A stretch of 15,331 nucleotides of DNA from an uncultured Butyricicoccus sp. (GTDB lineage: Bacteria; Bacillota; Clostridia; Oscillospirales; Butyricicoccaceae): positions 1 through 15,331 of the forward strand of contig UQVU01000034.1 of assembly GCA_900544475.1 (NCBI GenBank), written 5' to 3'. Made by a program: the position numbers and the translations under genes. Positions within the stretch are counted from its first letter, which is position 1, and every line of letters starts with the position of its first letter. Shown piece by piece: positions 6,105 through 13,097 of this stretch. The notes beneath the pieces were generated by a model. The model was not told the origin of the DNA. It saw only the letters and a program-made list of their open reading frames with translations, and did no database searches.

Positions 6105-6150
6105 TTGACATTTTCTGTTCGATGCGGTATAATCTCAACGAAAAACGTTG
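6105..6150 (+). promoter_or_regulatory. Consensus promoter and start-site palindrome of the molybdenum operon
   Basis: TTGACA (6105-6110) and TATAAT (6128-6133) are perfect consensus boxes with an ideal 17-bp spacer. Directly after, CAACG (6136-6140) and CGTTG (6146-6150) form an inverted repeat around AAAAA, centred at the expected start site near 6140. A promoter this strong for cofactor genes suggests repression, and the palindrome is a candidate operator. It does not resemble the classical ModE site as I know it. The leader is only about 45 nt, too short for a molybdenum cofactor riboswitch. Confidence 0.85.
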
Positions 6151-6184
6151 TGTTTTAGAAGAAACAACGATAGGGGAGATGCAA

Positions 6185-6976
6185 ATGCTGGCTGTCATTC
6201 GCGGCGCAGGCGACATCGCGACGGGGATCGCGCTCAGACTGTACCGTGCAGGAATAAAAATCGTCATGACCGACCTGCCGCAGCCGACCTCCATCCGCCG
6301 GACGGTGTGCTTTTCCGAGGCGATACGCCACGGTACAGCGGTGGTCGAGGGAGTCGAGGCTTGCCTTGCGGAGAACGCCGCCGAGGCGCGGAAAATCGCG
6401 GAGAGCGGCCGTGTCGTGGTGCTCGTGGACCCGGAGGCCGCGTGCGTGAAAACGCTCCAGCCGGACGCGCTCGTGGACGCCATTCTCGCGAAAAAGAACA
6501 TGGGCACGCGTATTACGGACGCGCCGGTCGTGGTTGCGGTCGGCCCCGGCTTCACGGCGGGCGTGGACTGCCACGCGGCGGTCGAAACCATGCGCGGCCA
6601 CACGCTCGGCCGTGTGCTGTACGAAGGCTCGCCGCTGCCGAACACGGGCGTTCCCGGCGTGATTGCCGGCTACGCGGCGGAACGGGTGCTCCGCGCCCCG
6701 GCGGACGGCGTTTTCGAGCCGAAAAAGGAAATCGGCGCACAGGTCAAGAAGGGCGAGGTCGCGGCGGTCGTCAGCGGCAAACCCATGCTCTGCAAGATAG
6801 ACGGCTGTCTGCGCGGCCTGATGCAGGCGGGCGCTGTCGTTTTCGAGGGCATGAAGTGCGGCGACGTGGACCCGCGCGGTATCCCGGACAACTGCACGAC
6901 CGCTTCCGACAAGGCCATCGCCGTGGGCGGCGGCGTTCTGGAAGCCGTCCTTCACTTCACACACGCACTGGATTAA
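6185..6976 (+). CDS. yqeB: Selenium-dependent molybdenum cofactor maturation protein YqeB (EF2563 family)
   Basis: The 263-residue product starts MLAVIRGAGDIATGIALRLY, the hallmark of the YqeB/EF2563 family, related to the XdhC Rossmann-type domain. It also has the family block GPGFTAGVDCHAAVETMRGH near 120-139 and ends in a biotinyl/lipoyl-like beta-rich part (EPKKEIGAQVKKGEVAAVVSG, about 178-198). The family is linked to maturation of selenium-dependent molybdenum hydroxylases, probably acting on the cofactor's selenium ligand; the reaction is unproven. The start at 6185 is chosen over 6122 and 6179 because GGGGAG at about 6174-6179 gives correct spacing and the earlier start lies inside the promoter. 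It is the first gene of the operon, 12 nt before modA. Confidence 0.88.
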   Translation: MLAVIRGAGDIATGIALRLYRAGIKIVMTDLPQPTSIRRTVCFSEAIRHGTAVVEGVEACLAENAAEARKIAESGRVVVLVDPEAACVKTLQPDALVDAILAKKNMGTRITDAPVVVAVGPGFTAGVDCHAAVETMRGHTLGRVLYEGSPLPNTGVPGVIAGYAAERVLRAPADGVFEPKKEIGAQVKKGEVAAVVSGKPMLCKIDGCLRGLMQAGAVVFEGMKCGDVDPRGIPDNCTTASDKAIAVGGGVLEAVLHFTHALD

Positions 6977-6988
6977 GGAGAAAACCAC

Positions 6989-7852
6989 ATGAAATTTGCT
7001 GCCGGTATCGCAAAAATGACGGCCTGCACGCTGATGCTGTCCGCGCTGTTCGGCTGCGGCCGGAGCGCCGGGACTGCACAGACCGAACAGACCGCCGACC
7101 TCGGCGCAAAAACCGAGCTTAACGTGTTCGCGGCGGCGTCCATGACCGAAACGCTCAACAAGATCGCGGAGAACTACAAGTCGGTCGAGCCGGACGTTAC
7201 GCTGACCTTTAACTTCGCCTCCTCGGGCGACCTGCTCACCCAGATCAAGGAGGGCGCGGACTGCGACATCTTCATCTCCGCCGCTCCCAAGCAGATGAAC
7301 GAGCTCGACGGCACGCTTGCGGACGACTCGGACAAGAACCCGGACGGTCTGGACGAGCTGCTGGAGGGCACGCGCTTCGATATGCTCGAAAACAAGGTCG
7401 TGCTCGCGGTCCCGGACGGCAACCCAAAGGGCATCGAGTCGTTCGACCAGCTGGCGGAGCTGCTGCGCGCGGGCGATGTGTTCCTCGCGATGGGCAACAG
7501 CGATGTGCCGGTCGGCCAGTACACGCAGAAGATTTTCGCGCACTACGGCCTTGACGAGCAGACGATGGCGGACGCGGGCGAGCTGACCTACGGCTCGAAC
7601 GTCAAGGAGGTCACGACGCAGGTCTCCGAGGGCGCGGTTGACTGCGGCATCATCTACGCGACGGACGCGAACGCGGCGGGCCTTACGGCGGTAGACGAGG
7701 CAACGGCGGATATGTGCGGTCAGGTCATTTATCCGGCGGCCATCCTCAAGAACAGCCCCAACCCAGACGCGGCGAAGGCGTTCCTTGACTACCTGACCGG
7801 CGACTCGGCAGGTAAGGTGTTCAAAAGCGTGGGCTTTACGCCAATCAAATAA
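6989..7852 (+). CDS. modA: Molybdate ABC transporter substrate-binding lipoprotein
   Basis: ModA captures molybdate (or tungstate) outside the membrane and delivers it to ModBC. The 287-residue precursor has a lipoprotein signal peptide with the lipid-modified Cys23 in SALFGC, then the ModA opening NVFAAASMTETL (Ser51 an expected oxyanion ligand), FNFASSGDLLTQI with the second binding Ser near 78-79, and the DIFISAAPKQM segment. The conserved C-terminal part includes GIIYATDANAA and the PAAILKNSPNP stretch. AAGGAG precedes the ATG. It follows yqeB closely and is separated from modB by a terminator-like hairpin, which would let the binding protein be made in excess over the membrane parts. Molybdate versus tungstate preference cannot be read from the sequence; the cofactor context favours molybdate. 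Confidence 0.94.
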   Translation: MKFAAGIAKMTACTLMLSALFGCGRSAGTAQTEQTADLGAKTELNVFAAASMTETLNKIAENYKSVEPDVTLTFNFASSGDLLTQIKEGADCDIFISAAPKQMNELDGTLADDSDKNPDGLDELLEGTRFDMLENKVVLAVPDGNPKGIESFDQLAELLRAGDVFLAMGNSDVPVGQYTQKIFAHYGLDEQTMADAGELTYGSNVKEVTTQVSEGAVDCGIIYATDANAAGLTAVDEATADMCGQVIYPAAILKNSPNPDAAKAFLDYLTGDSAGKVFKSVGFTPIK

Positions 7853-7863
7853 TCTGGTAAAAT

Positions 7864-7898
7864 AAACAGGCGAGAGAGTGGATTTTCTCGCCTGTTTT
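7864..7898 (+). terminator. Terminator-like hairpin between modA and modB
   Basis: AAACAGGCGAGA (7864-7875) pairs perfectly over 12 bp with TCTCGCCTGTTT (7886-7897), with a 10-nt loop and a T-run at 7895-7898. It starts 11 nt after the modA stop and ends 20 nt before modB. It could stop part of the transcripts or protect the modA 3' end, raising ModA relative to ModBC. Confidence 0.75.
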
Positions 7899-7918
7899 AC
7901 AATCGACAGGAGAAATTT

Positions 7919-8587
7919 ATGGACTGGTATCCGCTTTACAATTCCGTCCGCATCGCGCTTTTTTCGACCGCCGTCATCTTCTTTCTCGGTATCGCGGCGG
8001 CGTATTACGTGGCGCGGCTGCCGCGTGCGCTCAAGGGCGTTTTAGATGCCGTGCTGACGCTGCCGCTCGTGCTGCCGCCGACCGTTGTCGGCTTTCTGCT
8101 GCTGCGCGTGCTTGGGCCGCGCCGCCCGTTCGGCGCATGGGTGATGGAGCACTGGGGCGTCAAGCTGACGATGACATGGTACTCGGCGATTTTCGCGACG
8201 GCTGTCGTGATTTTTCCGCTCATGTACCGCACGGCACGCGGCGCGTTCGAGAGCTTTGACGAAAACTTAGCGGACGCGGGCCGCACGCTCGGACGCTCGA
8301 ATGTGTGGGTGTTCTGGCGCGTGCGGATGCCGTGCTGCCGTCAGGGCATTCTCGCCGGAACCGTGCTCGCGTTCGCGCGTGCGCTCGGCGAATACGGCGC
8401 GACGAGCATGATTGCCGGCTATACGCCCGGCCGCACCGCGACCATCTCCACGACCGTCTATCAGCTCTGGCGCACGAACGACGAGAAGCAGGCATTCTTC
8501 TGGGTCGCGGTGAACCTTGCGATTTCGGTTGTCGTGCTGATTGCGGTCAATCTGCTTGAAAAACGCGCAAAGGGGACGGCAAAATGA
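7919..8587 (+). CDS. modB: Molybdate ABC transporter permease
   Basis: ModB is the inner-membrane channel subunit of the molybdate importer. The 222-residue protein has about five hydrophobic segments (roughly 11-31, 42-64, 88-104, 145-165, 193-212), the LTLPLVLPPTVVGFLLL motif typical of ModB, and the cytoplasmic EAA-type coupling loop ADAGRTLG near 119-126 that docks on ModC. The downstream segment RALGEYGATSMIAGYTPGRT is also characteristic. CAGGAG lies before the ATG at 7919. Its stop overlaps the modC start by 4 nt, which implies translational coupling. Confidence 0.95.
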   Translation: MDWYPLYNSVRIALFSTAVIFFLGIAAAYYVARLPRALKGVLDAVLTLPLVLPPTVVGFLLLRVLGPRRPFGAWVMEHWGVKLTMTWYSAIFATAVVIFPLMYRTARGAFESFDENLADAGRTLGRSNVWVFWRVRMPCCRQGILAGTVLAFARALGEYGATSMIAGYTPGRTATISTTVYQLWRTNDEKQAFFWVAVNLAISVVVLIAVNLLEKRAKGTAK

Positions 8588-9615
8588 GCCTTTCGGTCGA
8601 TATTGAGAAGAAAGTCGGCGCGTTTCATCTGCGGTGCGCGTTCGAGGCAGAGAACGAAACCATGGCGCTGCTCGGCGCGTCCGGCTGCGGCAAGAGCATG
8701 ACGCTGCGCTGCATCGCGGGCATTCTGCGCCCCGACAGGGGAAAAATCGTGCTGAACGGGCGCACGCTGTTCGACAGCGAAAAGCACATCGACCTGCCGC
8801 CGCAGGAGCGCCGCGTGGGCTATCTGTTTCAGCAGTACGCGCTGTTTCCGCACATGACGGTCGAGAAGAATATCCTCGCCGGAACGCGCGAGGGCACGCG
8901 CACGGAGCGCAGGGATGCCGTGCAGAAAATCATGCGCACGCTCGGTCTGGAAGAACTGGCAAAGCGGCTTCCGGGGCAGCTTTCCGGCGGTCAGCAGCAG
9001 CGCACGGCGCTCGCGCGTATTCTGGTCGGAAAACCCGAGCTGCTGCTGCTCGACGAGCCGTTTTCCGCGCTCGATGAGCACATCAAGTGGAAAATCGAGC
9101 TGGAGCTTGCGGATACGCTGCGCTCCTTTCCGGGCGGCGTGGTCTTCGTGTCGCACAGCCGGGACGAGATCTACCGCTTCTGCGACACGGTCTGCGTGCT
9201 GAACGAGGGGAAAAGCGACCCCAAGGAAACCGTCGCTGACCTGTTCCGCGCCCCGCTGACCGTGGGCGCGGCGCGTATCTCCGGCTGCAAGAATATCTCC
9301 CGCGCCGAGGTGCGCCCGGACGGGCGGCTTTTGTGCACGGACTGGGGCGTGACGCTCAAAACCGCGCTTCCCGTGCAGCCGAACACAGCGTTCGTCGGCA
9401 TCCGTGCGCATTATTTTTCACTTGACGGCACGGAGAACCCCATTTCGGGCACGGTCGAGCGCGTGATTGTAAACCCGTTTTCCGTGGTGTACATGGTGAA
9501 AACGCCGGGCGCGGAGGCGCTGCGCATGGAAACAGAAAAAGACGTCGGACTGACGCCAGGACGCGAAATCACCCTGCATATCGCGCCGGGGGACGTCATG
9601 CCGCTGACAGAGTGA
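8584..9615 (+). CDS. modC: Molybdate ABC transporter ATP-binding protein
   Basis: ModC powers molybdate import. The 343-residue protein has Walker A GASGCGKS (31-38), a Q-loop at LFQQY (81-85), the ABC signature LSGGQQQR (133-140), Walker B LLLLDEP (153-159) and the switch His191 in SHSRDE. The C-terminal third (about 260-343, beginning near GTENPISGTVERVIVNPFSV) fits the TOBE/molybdate-binding regulatory domain that senses intracellular molybdate in ModC proteins. It overlaps modB by 4 nt and is 7 nt before moaA, so import and cofactor synthesis are transcribed together. Confidence 0.94.
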   Translation: MSLSVDIEKKVGAFHLRCAFEAENETMALLGASGCGKSMTLRCIAGILRPDRGKIVLNGRTLFDSEKHIDLPPQERRVGYLFQQYALFPHMTVEKNILAGTREGTRTERRDAVQKIMRTLGLEELAKRLPGQLSGGQQQRTALARILVGKPELLLLDEPFSALDEHIKWKIELELADTLRSFPGGVVFVSHSRDEIYRFCDTVCVLNEGKSDPKETVADLFRAPLTVGAARISGCKNISRAEVRPDGRLLCTDWGVTLKTALPVQPNTAFVGIRAHYFSLDGTENPISGTVERVIVNPFSVVYMVKTPGAEALRMETEKDVGLTPGREITLHIAPGDVMPLTE

Positions 9616-9622
9616 GGATAAA

Positions 9623-10570
9623 ATGAAAGACCGGTACGGCAGAACAATCAAATATCTGCGGCTTTCTGTGACCGACCTGTGCAACTGCCGCTGCGTGTAC
9701 TGCATGGGCGAAAACGGCGTGCCGCGCCTGCCGCACAGCGCCATTCTCTCCTTCGAGGAGATCGAAGAAATCGTCCGCGCGGCGGTGTCGCTCGGCGTGA
9801 CCAAGGTGCGCCTGACCGGCGGCGAACCGCTCGTGCGGCGCGGCATAGACGAGCTGGTACGCCGTCTGCGCGGCATCGAGGGTGTGGAGGAGCTTGCCAT
9901 GACGACGAACGGGACGCGGCTCGCGGAATACGCGGCGCGGCTGAAAAGCGCCGGACTCGACCGCCTGAACGTCAGTCTGGATACACTCGACCCGGAAAAG
10001 TTCCGCCGCATCACACGCATCGGAGAGCTTCGCGACACGCTCGATGGACTGGACGCCGCAAGACGCGCCGGGTTCGAGCGCATCAAGCTCAACACCGTGC
10101 TGATGGGCGGCGTAAACGACGATGAGATAGCGGAAATCGCGGCGCTCGCCAAAGACGGCGCGTTCGATGTGCGCTTTATCGAGCTGATGCCCATCGGCGA
10201 GTGCACGGACTGGGACAGACGCCGATTCCTTCCGGCGGAACGGGTGCTCGAGTACATGCCGAAAGGTGAGCGCGTGCCCTCGGACGGGGTCGCGGAGCTG
10301 TGGCGTCCCGCAGGCTTTCGCGGCACGGTCGGCCTTATCCGGCCGCTCAGCCACCGCTTCTGCGCGGACTGCGACCGCATCCGCGTCACGGCGGACGGCT
10401 GCCTCAAGCCGTGCCTGCACTCCGCACGCGAGATACCGCTGCGCGGAAAGCACGGAGAGGCGCTCGTCCGCACGATTGCGGAGGGAATGCAGACGAAGCC
10501 GCGCGAGCACCATATGACGGACGGGCACGCGAGCGAAAGCCGCCGCGGCATGAACAGGATAGGAGGATAA
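9623..10570 (+). CDS. moaA: GTP 3',8-cyclase MoaA (radical SAM)
   Basis: MoaA catalyses the first step of molybdenum cofactor synthesis, converting GTP to 3',8-cyclo-7,8-dihydro-GTP. The 315-residue enzyme has the radical SAM cluster motif Cys20-x3-Cys24-x2-Cys27, the SAM-binding LTGGEPLVR motif near 70-78, the second cluster motif CADC-x13-C in the C-terminal region (CADCDRIRVTADGCLKPC), and the terminal Gly-Gly that is important in characterised MoaA proteins. It is slightly shorter than the usual 325-330 residues. GAGGA lies before ATG 9623. The next gene begins 4 nt after its stop. Its normal partner MoaC is not encoded in the window and must be sought elsewhere in the genome. Confidence 0.96.
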   Translation: MKDRYGRTIKYLRLSVTDLCNCRCVYCMGENGVPRLPHSAILSFEEIEEIVRAAVSLGVTKVRLTGGEPLVRRGIDELVRRLRGIEGVEELAMTTNGTRLAEYAARLKSAGLDRLNVSLDTLDPEKFRRITRIGELRDTLDGLDAARRAGFERIKLNTVLMGGVNDDEIAEIAALAKDGAFDVRFIELMPIGECTDWDRRRFLPAERVLEYMPKGERVPSDGVAELWRPAGFRGTVGLIRPLSHRFCADCDRIRVTADGCLKPCLHSAREIPLRGKHGEALVRTIAEGMQTKPREHHMTDGHASESRRGMNRIGG

Positions 10571-10574
10571 CGGT

Positions 10575-11009
10575 ATGGCACAGGTCCTTGCGGTCTGTAT
10601 CAGCGAGAAAAAAGGGACAAAGAAGCATAAGGTGGAGCAGATTTCCCTGCGGCCGCACCACGGCATCGAGGGCGACGCGCACGCCGGCAACTGGCACCGG
10701 CAGGTGAGCCTGCTTGCAAACGAAAGCGTGGACCGGATGCGGCAGGAGGGCGTAACGCTCAACGCCGGGGACTTCGCGGAGAACATCCTCGCCGAGGGCA
10801 TCACCCTGCGCACGCTCCCGGTCGGGACGGTGCTGCGCGCGGGCGAGGTTCGCCTTGAGGTCACGCAGATCGGCAAGGAGTGCCACAGCGACTGCGAGAT
10901 ACGGCGGCTGACCGGCATGTGCGTCATGCCGACCGACGGCATTTTCGCGGTCGTGCTGAACGAGGGCGTCATTCGCCCGGGCGATAAGATCGAGGTGGAA
11001 AACGCATGA
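10575..11009 (+). CDS. MOSC-domain protein
   Basis: A stand-alone 144-residue MOSC domain (molybdenum cofactor sulfurase C-terminal domain). Visible features are the beta-rich N-terminal half with HHGIEGDAHAG near 28-38, the segment GDFAENILAEG, and the conserved Cys motif GKECHSDC (Cys103, Cys107) with a further Cys116. Such small MOSC proteins are thought to bind the cofactor or deliver sulfur; in Clostridia they often sit beside moaA, mogA or moaC. An AGGAGG site lies inside the moaA end, and its own stop overlaps the next start (ATGA), so it is tightly coupled on both sides. In this context it might act on the sulfur or selenium ligand with YqeB and YqeC; that is inference. Confidence 0.88.
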   Translation: MAQVLAVCISEKKGTKKHKVEQISLRPHHGIEGDAHAGNWHRQVSLLANESVDRMRQEGVTLNAGDFAENILAEGITLRTLPVGTVLRAGEVRLEVTQIGKECHSDCEIRRLTGMCVMPTDGIFAVVLNEGVIRPGDKIEVENA

Positions 11010-12025
11010 AATGTATCCGAACAGAGGACGCGGTCGGCCATGTGCTGTGCCACGACATGACGCAGATCATCCCGGGCGTAAGCAAAGGCCCGCGCTTTCG
11101 CAAGGGGCACATCGTGACCGAGGAGGACATTCCGGTGCTGCTCTCGATGGGCAAGGAGAACCTGTTCGTATGGGAGATGGAACCGGGGTTCGTGCACGAA
11201 AACGACGCGGCGGAGCGTCTGGCGGCGCTCTGCGGCCGGGAAAACATGGCGTGGAGCGAAACCAAGGAGGGCAAAATCGAGCTGAAAAGCGAAATCGACG
11301 GCGTGTTTCTCGTGGACAGCGAGCGGCTTTTTGCGGTGAACAGCATCGATGAGCTGATGATTGCAACGCGGCGCGGCGGCGGACGGGTGCGTCACGGCGA
11401 CAAGCTGGCAGGCACGCGCGTCATTCCGCTCGTTATCCGCGAGGAAAAGCTGCTTGCGGCCGAGCAGGCAGCAGGGGACGCGCCGCTGCTTGCGGTCCGC
11501 CCGTTTGCGCTGCGCACGGCGGCGGTCATCACGACCGGAAGCGAGGTCGCGAAGGGCCGCATTCCGGACAGCTTTACCCCGGTCGTCGAGCGCAAGCTCG
11601 CGGATTTCGGAATCCGCATGACCGAGCACGTACTGGTGGAGGACGGCCTCGAAAACGTCCGTGCGGCCATCGAGCGCATGAAGCAAACGCCGGTCGATAT
11701 GATTTTATGCACCGGCGGCATGAGCGTGGACCCGGACGACTCGACCCCCGGCGCCATCAAGGCGAGCGGCGCGGACATCGTGACCTACGGTGCGCCTGTT
11801 CTGCCGGGGGCGATGTTCCTGCTCGGCTATTACGCGGACGGACGCCCGATTATGGGCCTGCCCGGCTGCGTGATGTACGCGAAGGCGACGATTTTCGACC
11901 TCGTTCTGCCCCGCATCGCGGCGGGCGTGCGCCTGAAAAAGCGTGACTTTACCGCGTTCGGCGAGGGCGGTCTGTGTCTCGGCTGCGACAGCTGCACCTA
12001 TCCGCACTGCGGTTTCGGGAGGTGA
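11006..12025 (+). CDS. MoeA-like molybdopterin-binding protein with C-terminal four-cysteine tail
   Basis: The 339-residue protein has a MoCF/MoeA-type molybdopterin-binding domain in its C-terminal half: TTGSE (176-180), the binding loop TGGMSVDPDD (236-245) and GLPGC (284-288). The N-terminal half (starting MKCIRTEDAVGHVLCHDMTQ) is shorter than in classical MoeA (about 400 residues) and differs from it, so insertion of molybdate into adenylylated molybdopterin is likely but not certain. It ends in a compact Cys motif, Cys324-x2-Cys327-x2-Cys330-x4-Cys335, which could hold a metal or an iron-sulfur cluster. It overlaps the MOSC gene by 4 nt and is followed after 5 nt by the mogA-like gene. 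No second MoeA is present here. Confidence 0.85.
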   Translation: MKCIRTEDAVGHVLCHDMTQIIPGVSKGPRFRKGHIVTEEDIPVLLSMGKENLFVWEMEPGFVHENDAAERLAALCGRENMAWSETKEGKIELKSEIDGVFLVDSERLFAVNSIDELMIATRRGGGRVRHGDKLAGTRVIPLVIREEKLLAAEQAAGDAPLLAVRPFALRTAAVITTGSEVAKGRIPDSFTPVVERKLADFGIRMTEHVLVEDGLENVRAAIERMKQTPVDMILCTGGMSVDPDDSTPGAIKASGADIVTYGAPVLPGAMFLLGYYADGRPIMGLPGCVMYAKATIFDLVLPRIAAGVRLKKRDFTAFGEGGLCLGCDSCTYPHCGFGR

Positions 12026-12030
12026 GCGCG

Positions 12031-12507
12031 GTGTACACGGCGAAGGTCATCACGGTCAGCGACCGCTCCTATCGCGGTGAGCGTGAGGACGCAGGCGGTC
12101 CGGCGGTGCGTGCGCTGCTCCGGCAGGCAGGCTACGAGGTCGGCGCGGCCGAAATCGTCCCGGACGAGCGGGAGCGCATCGAAGCCGCACTGAAAAAAGC
12201 CTCCGACGAGGAGAAAATCGCCCTCATCGTCACGACCGGCGGCACCGGCTTTGCACCGCGCGACGTCACGCCCGAGGCGACGATGGCGGTCTGCGAAAAG
12301 CTCGCGCCCGGCATTCCCGAGGCCATGCGGGCGGCGTCTATGCGCATCACACCCAAGGCGTGCCTGTCCCGCGCCGCGGCCGGCATCCGCGGACGGAGCC
12401 TTATCATTAACCTCCCCGGCAGTCCCAAGGGCGCGTGCGAGAATCTGGAAGCGGTTCTGGAACCCCTCGCCCACGGTCTGTATATCCTGCGCGGAGGCAA
12501 AGAATAA
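12031..12507 (+). CDS. Molybdopterin adenylyltransferase-type protein (MogA/MoaB family)
   Basis: The MogA/MoaB family activates molybdopterin by adenylylation before metal insertion by MoeA. The 158-residue product starts at GTG 12031 (VYTAKVITVSDRSY), preceded by GGGAGG at 12017-12022; an earlier ATG at 11974 lies inside the previous gene and would add a non-homologous extension. Motifs are ITVSDR near 7-12, the molybdopterin-binding TTGGTGFAPRDVTPEAT (68-84) and NLPGSPKG (127-134). It completes the MoeA/MogA pair and ends the operon. MogA and MoaB cannot be separated by sequence alone, so no symbol is given. Its stop codon overlaps the A-run of the following terminator. Confidence 0.9.
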   Translation: MYTAKVITVSDRSYRGEREDAGGPAVRALLRQAGYEVGAAEIVPDERERIEAALKKASDEEKIALIVTTGGTGFAPRDVTPEATMAVCEKLAPGIPEAMRAASMRITPKACLSRAAAGIRGRSLIINLPGSPKGACENLEAVLEPLAHGLYILRGGKE

Positions 12508-12542
12508 AAAAAGCGGAGAGCACTTTTACCCGGTGCTCTCCG
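12506..12542. terminator. Bidirectional terminator after the molybdenum operon
   Basis: CGGAGAGCAC (12514-12523) pairs over 10 bp with GTGCTCTCCG (12533-12542), with a 9-nt loop. On the plus strand it is followed only by GTTTCTGTCT, a weak tract. On the minus strand it is followed by seven T residues (12512-12506), a much better terminator. It therefore appears designed to end a minus-strand transcript coming from 12856 as well as the operon. Confidence 0.85.
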
Positions 12543-12856
12543 TTTCTGTCTGTCAGTGGAGTAAATTTTCAAATCAGCTTCGCGCGGGAGCGCACATAAA
12601 ATAGACTTTGCTTTACAAAGTCAGAACACAGCTTGTCGGCGAAACTGTTGTTTCGCGACAGCCAGAAAAACAGAAACGGACCGGGAAATCGGTCCGCCGT
12701 TCTGCTGCGCCGCCGGAAAGGGAGTTCCGGTTTTGCAAAGAAAAAGAGTAAAAAGAAAGGAAAAAGAGAGGTGGTCTAAGTTAAAATTCTGCTGCGCAAG
12801 CCGCAGCTGCAAAGATAGGATTTTGTCCGGAAGAAGCGCTTGTTCTTCCTTTCGAC
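12507..12856 (-). ncRNA. Candidate structured non-coding RNA, about 350 nt
   Basis: No convincing coding frame exists here on either strand. The only sizeable minus-strand frame (12812-12621) starts with TTG, has no ribosome site and looks low-complexity. The minus strand has a promoter just upstream (12891-12863) and a seven-T intrinsic terminator at the far end. Between them lie six stem-loops: 12829-12849 (GGAAGAA/TTCTTCC, with outer TTGTC/GACAA at 12823 and 12858), 12791-12807, 12713-12730, 12677-12696, 12634-12660 (11 bp with one bulged G) and 12604-12622. A pyrimidine-rich tract (on the minus strand) lies at about 12736-12775. It does not show the signatures I know for RNase P RNA, tmRNA or SRP RNA. 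The class is unknown; expression is not shown. Confidence 0.5.
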
Positions 12857-12862
12857 AAGTTT

Positions 12863-12891
12863 AGTATAGCGCGAAAGTTGCACAAATGCAA
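12863..12891 (-). promoter_or_regulatory. Minus-strand promoter of the candidate ncRNA
   Basis: On the minus strand TTGCAT (12891-12886) and TATACT (12868-12863) are separated by 17 bp; a start near 12856 is expected. TTGCA and TGCAA (12891-12878) form an inverted repeat at the -35 box, a possible regulator site. The interval 12892-13038 is AT-rich, has a small CCGCT/AGCGG hairpin at 12923-12936, and otherwise shows nothing. Confidence 0.65.
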
Positions 12892-13038
12892 GTTAAATAA
12901 TTCGTCATTTCGCATAAAATTCCCGCTGGTTAGCGGAGACTTATTTGACGCCCGATAACTGTCATATGCAACAAAAATAAAGAGATAGCTTTGTGGAAAA
13001 CGCCGTTTGTGAAATTTGAATAATGCGGCTGTCAGGGG

Positions 13039-13080
13039 TTGACAAGATGTGAATATTGTATATAATGAGTATATACAATA
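13039..13080 (+). promoter_or_regulatory. gntR promoter with perfect inverted-repeat operator
   Basis: TTGACA (13039-13044) and TATAAT (13061-13066) are perfect boxes with a 16-bp spacer. TATTGTATAT (13054-13063) and ATATACAATA (13071-13080) form a perfect 10-bp inverted repeat with a 7-bp spacer lying over the -10 box and start site. This is ideal for autorepression by the dimeric GntR-type protein encoded directly downstream. Confidence 0.88.
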
Positions 13081-13097
13081 AACAGAGGAGGGAGAGC

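Noticed and set aside
6134..6184. Molybdenum cofactor riboswitch upstream of yqeB
   Set aside because: The leader after the consensus promoter is only about 45 nt and has a single 5-bp hairpin, too small for that riboswitch.
6155..7543. A 462-residue minus-strand open frame across yqeB and modA
   Set aside because: The composition is Arg/His/Ala-rich and lacks motifs, and it is antisense to yqeB and modA, which are certain.
9596..11686. A 696-residue minus-strand open frame across moaA, the MOSC gene and the MoeA-like gene
   Set aside because: Same antisense effect; the plus-strand genes have full motif sets, ribosome sites and operon overlaps.
12621..12812. A 63-codon minus-strand frame in the mogA-gntR gap
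   Set aside because: It starts with TTG without a ribosome site, has low-complexity Phe/Leu and Gln content and spans four of the hairpins; a non-coding RNA fits better.
12507..12856. RNase P RNA, tmRNA, SRP RNA or 6S RNA as identity for the candidate ncRNA
   Set aside because: None of the conserved core strings I know for these RNAs is present, and the ends do not pair into the long closing stem expected of 6S RNA.
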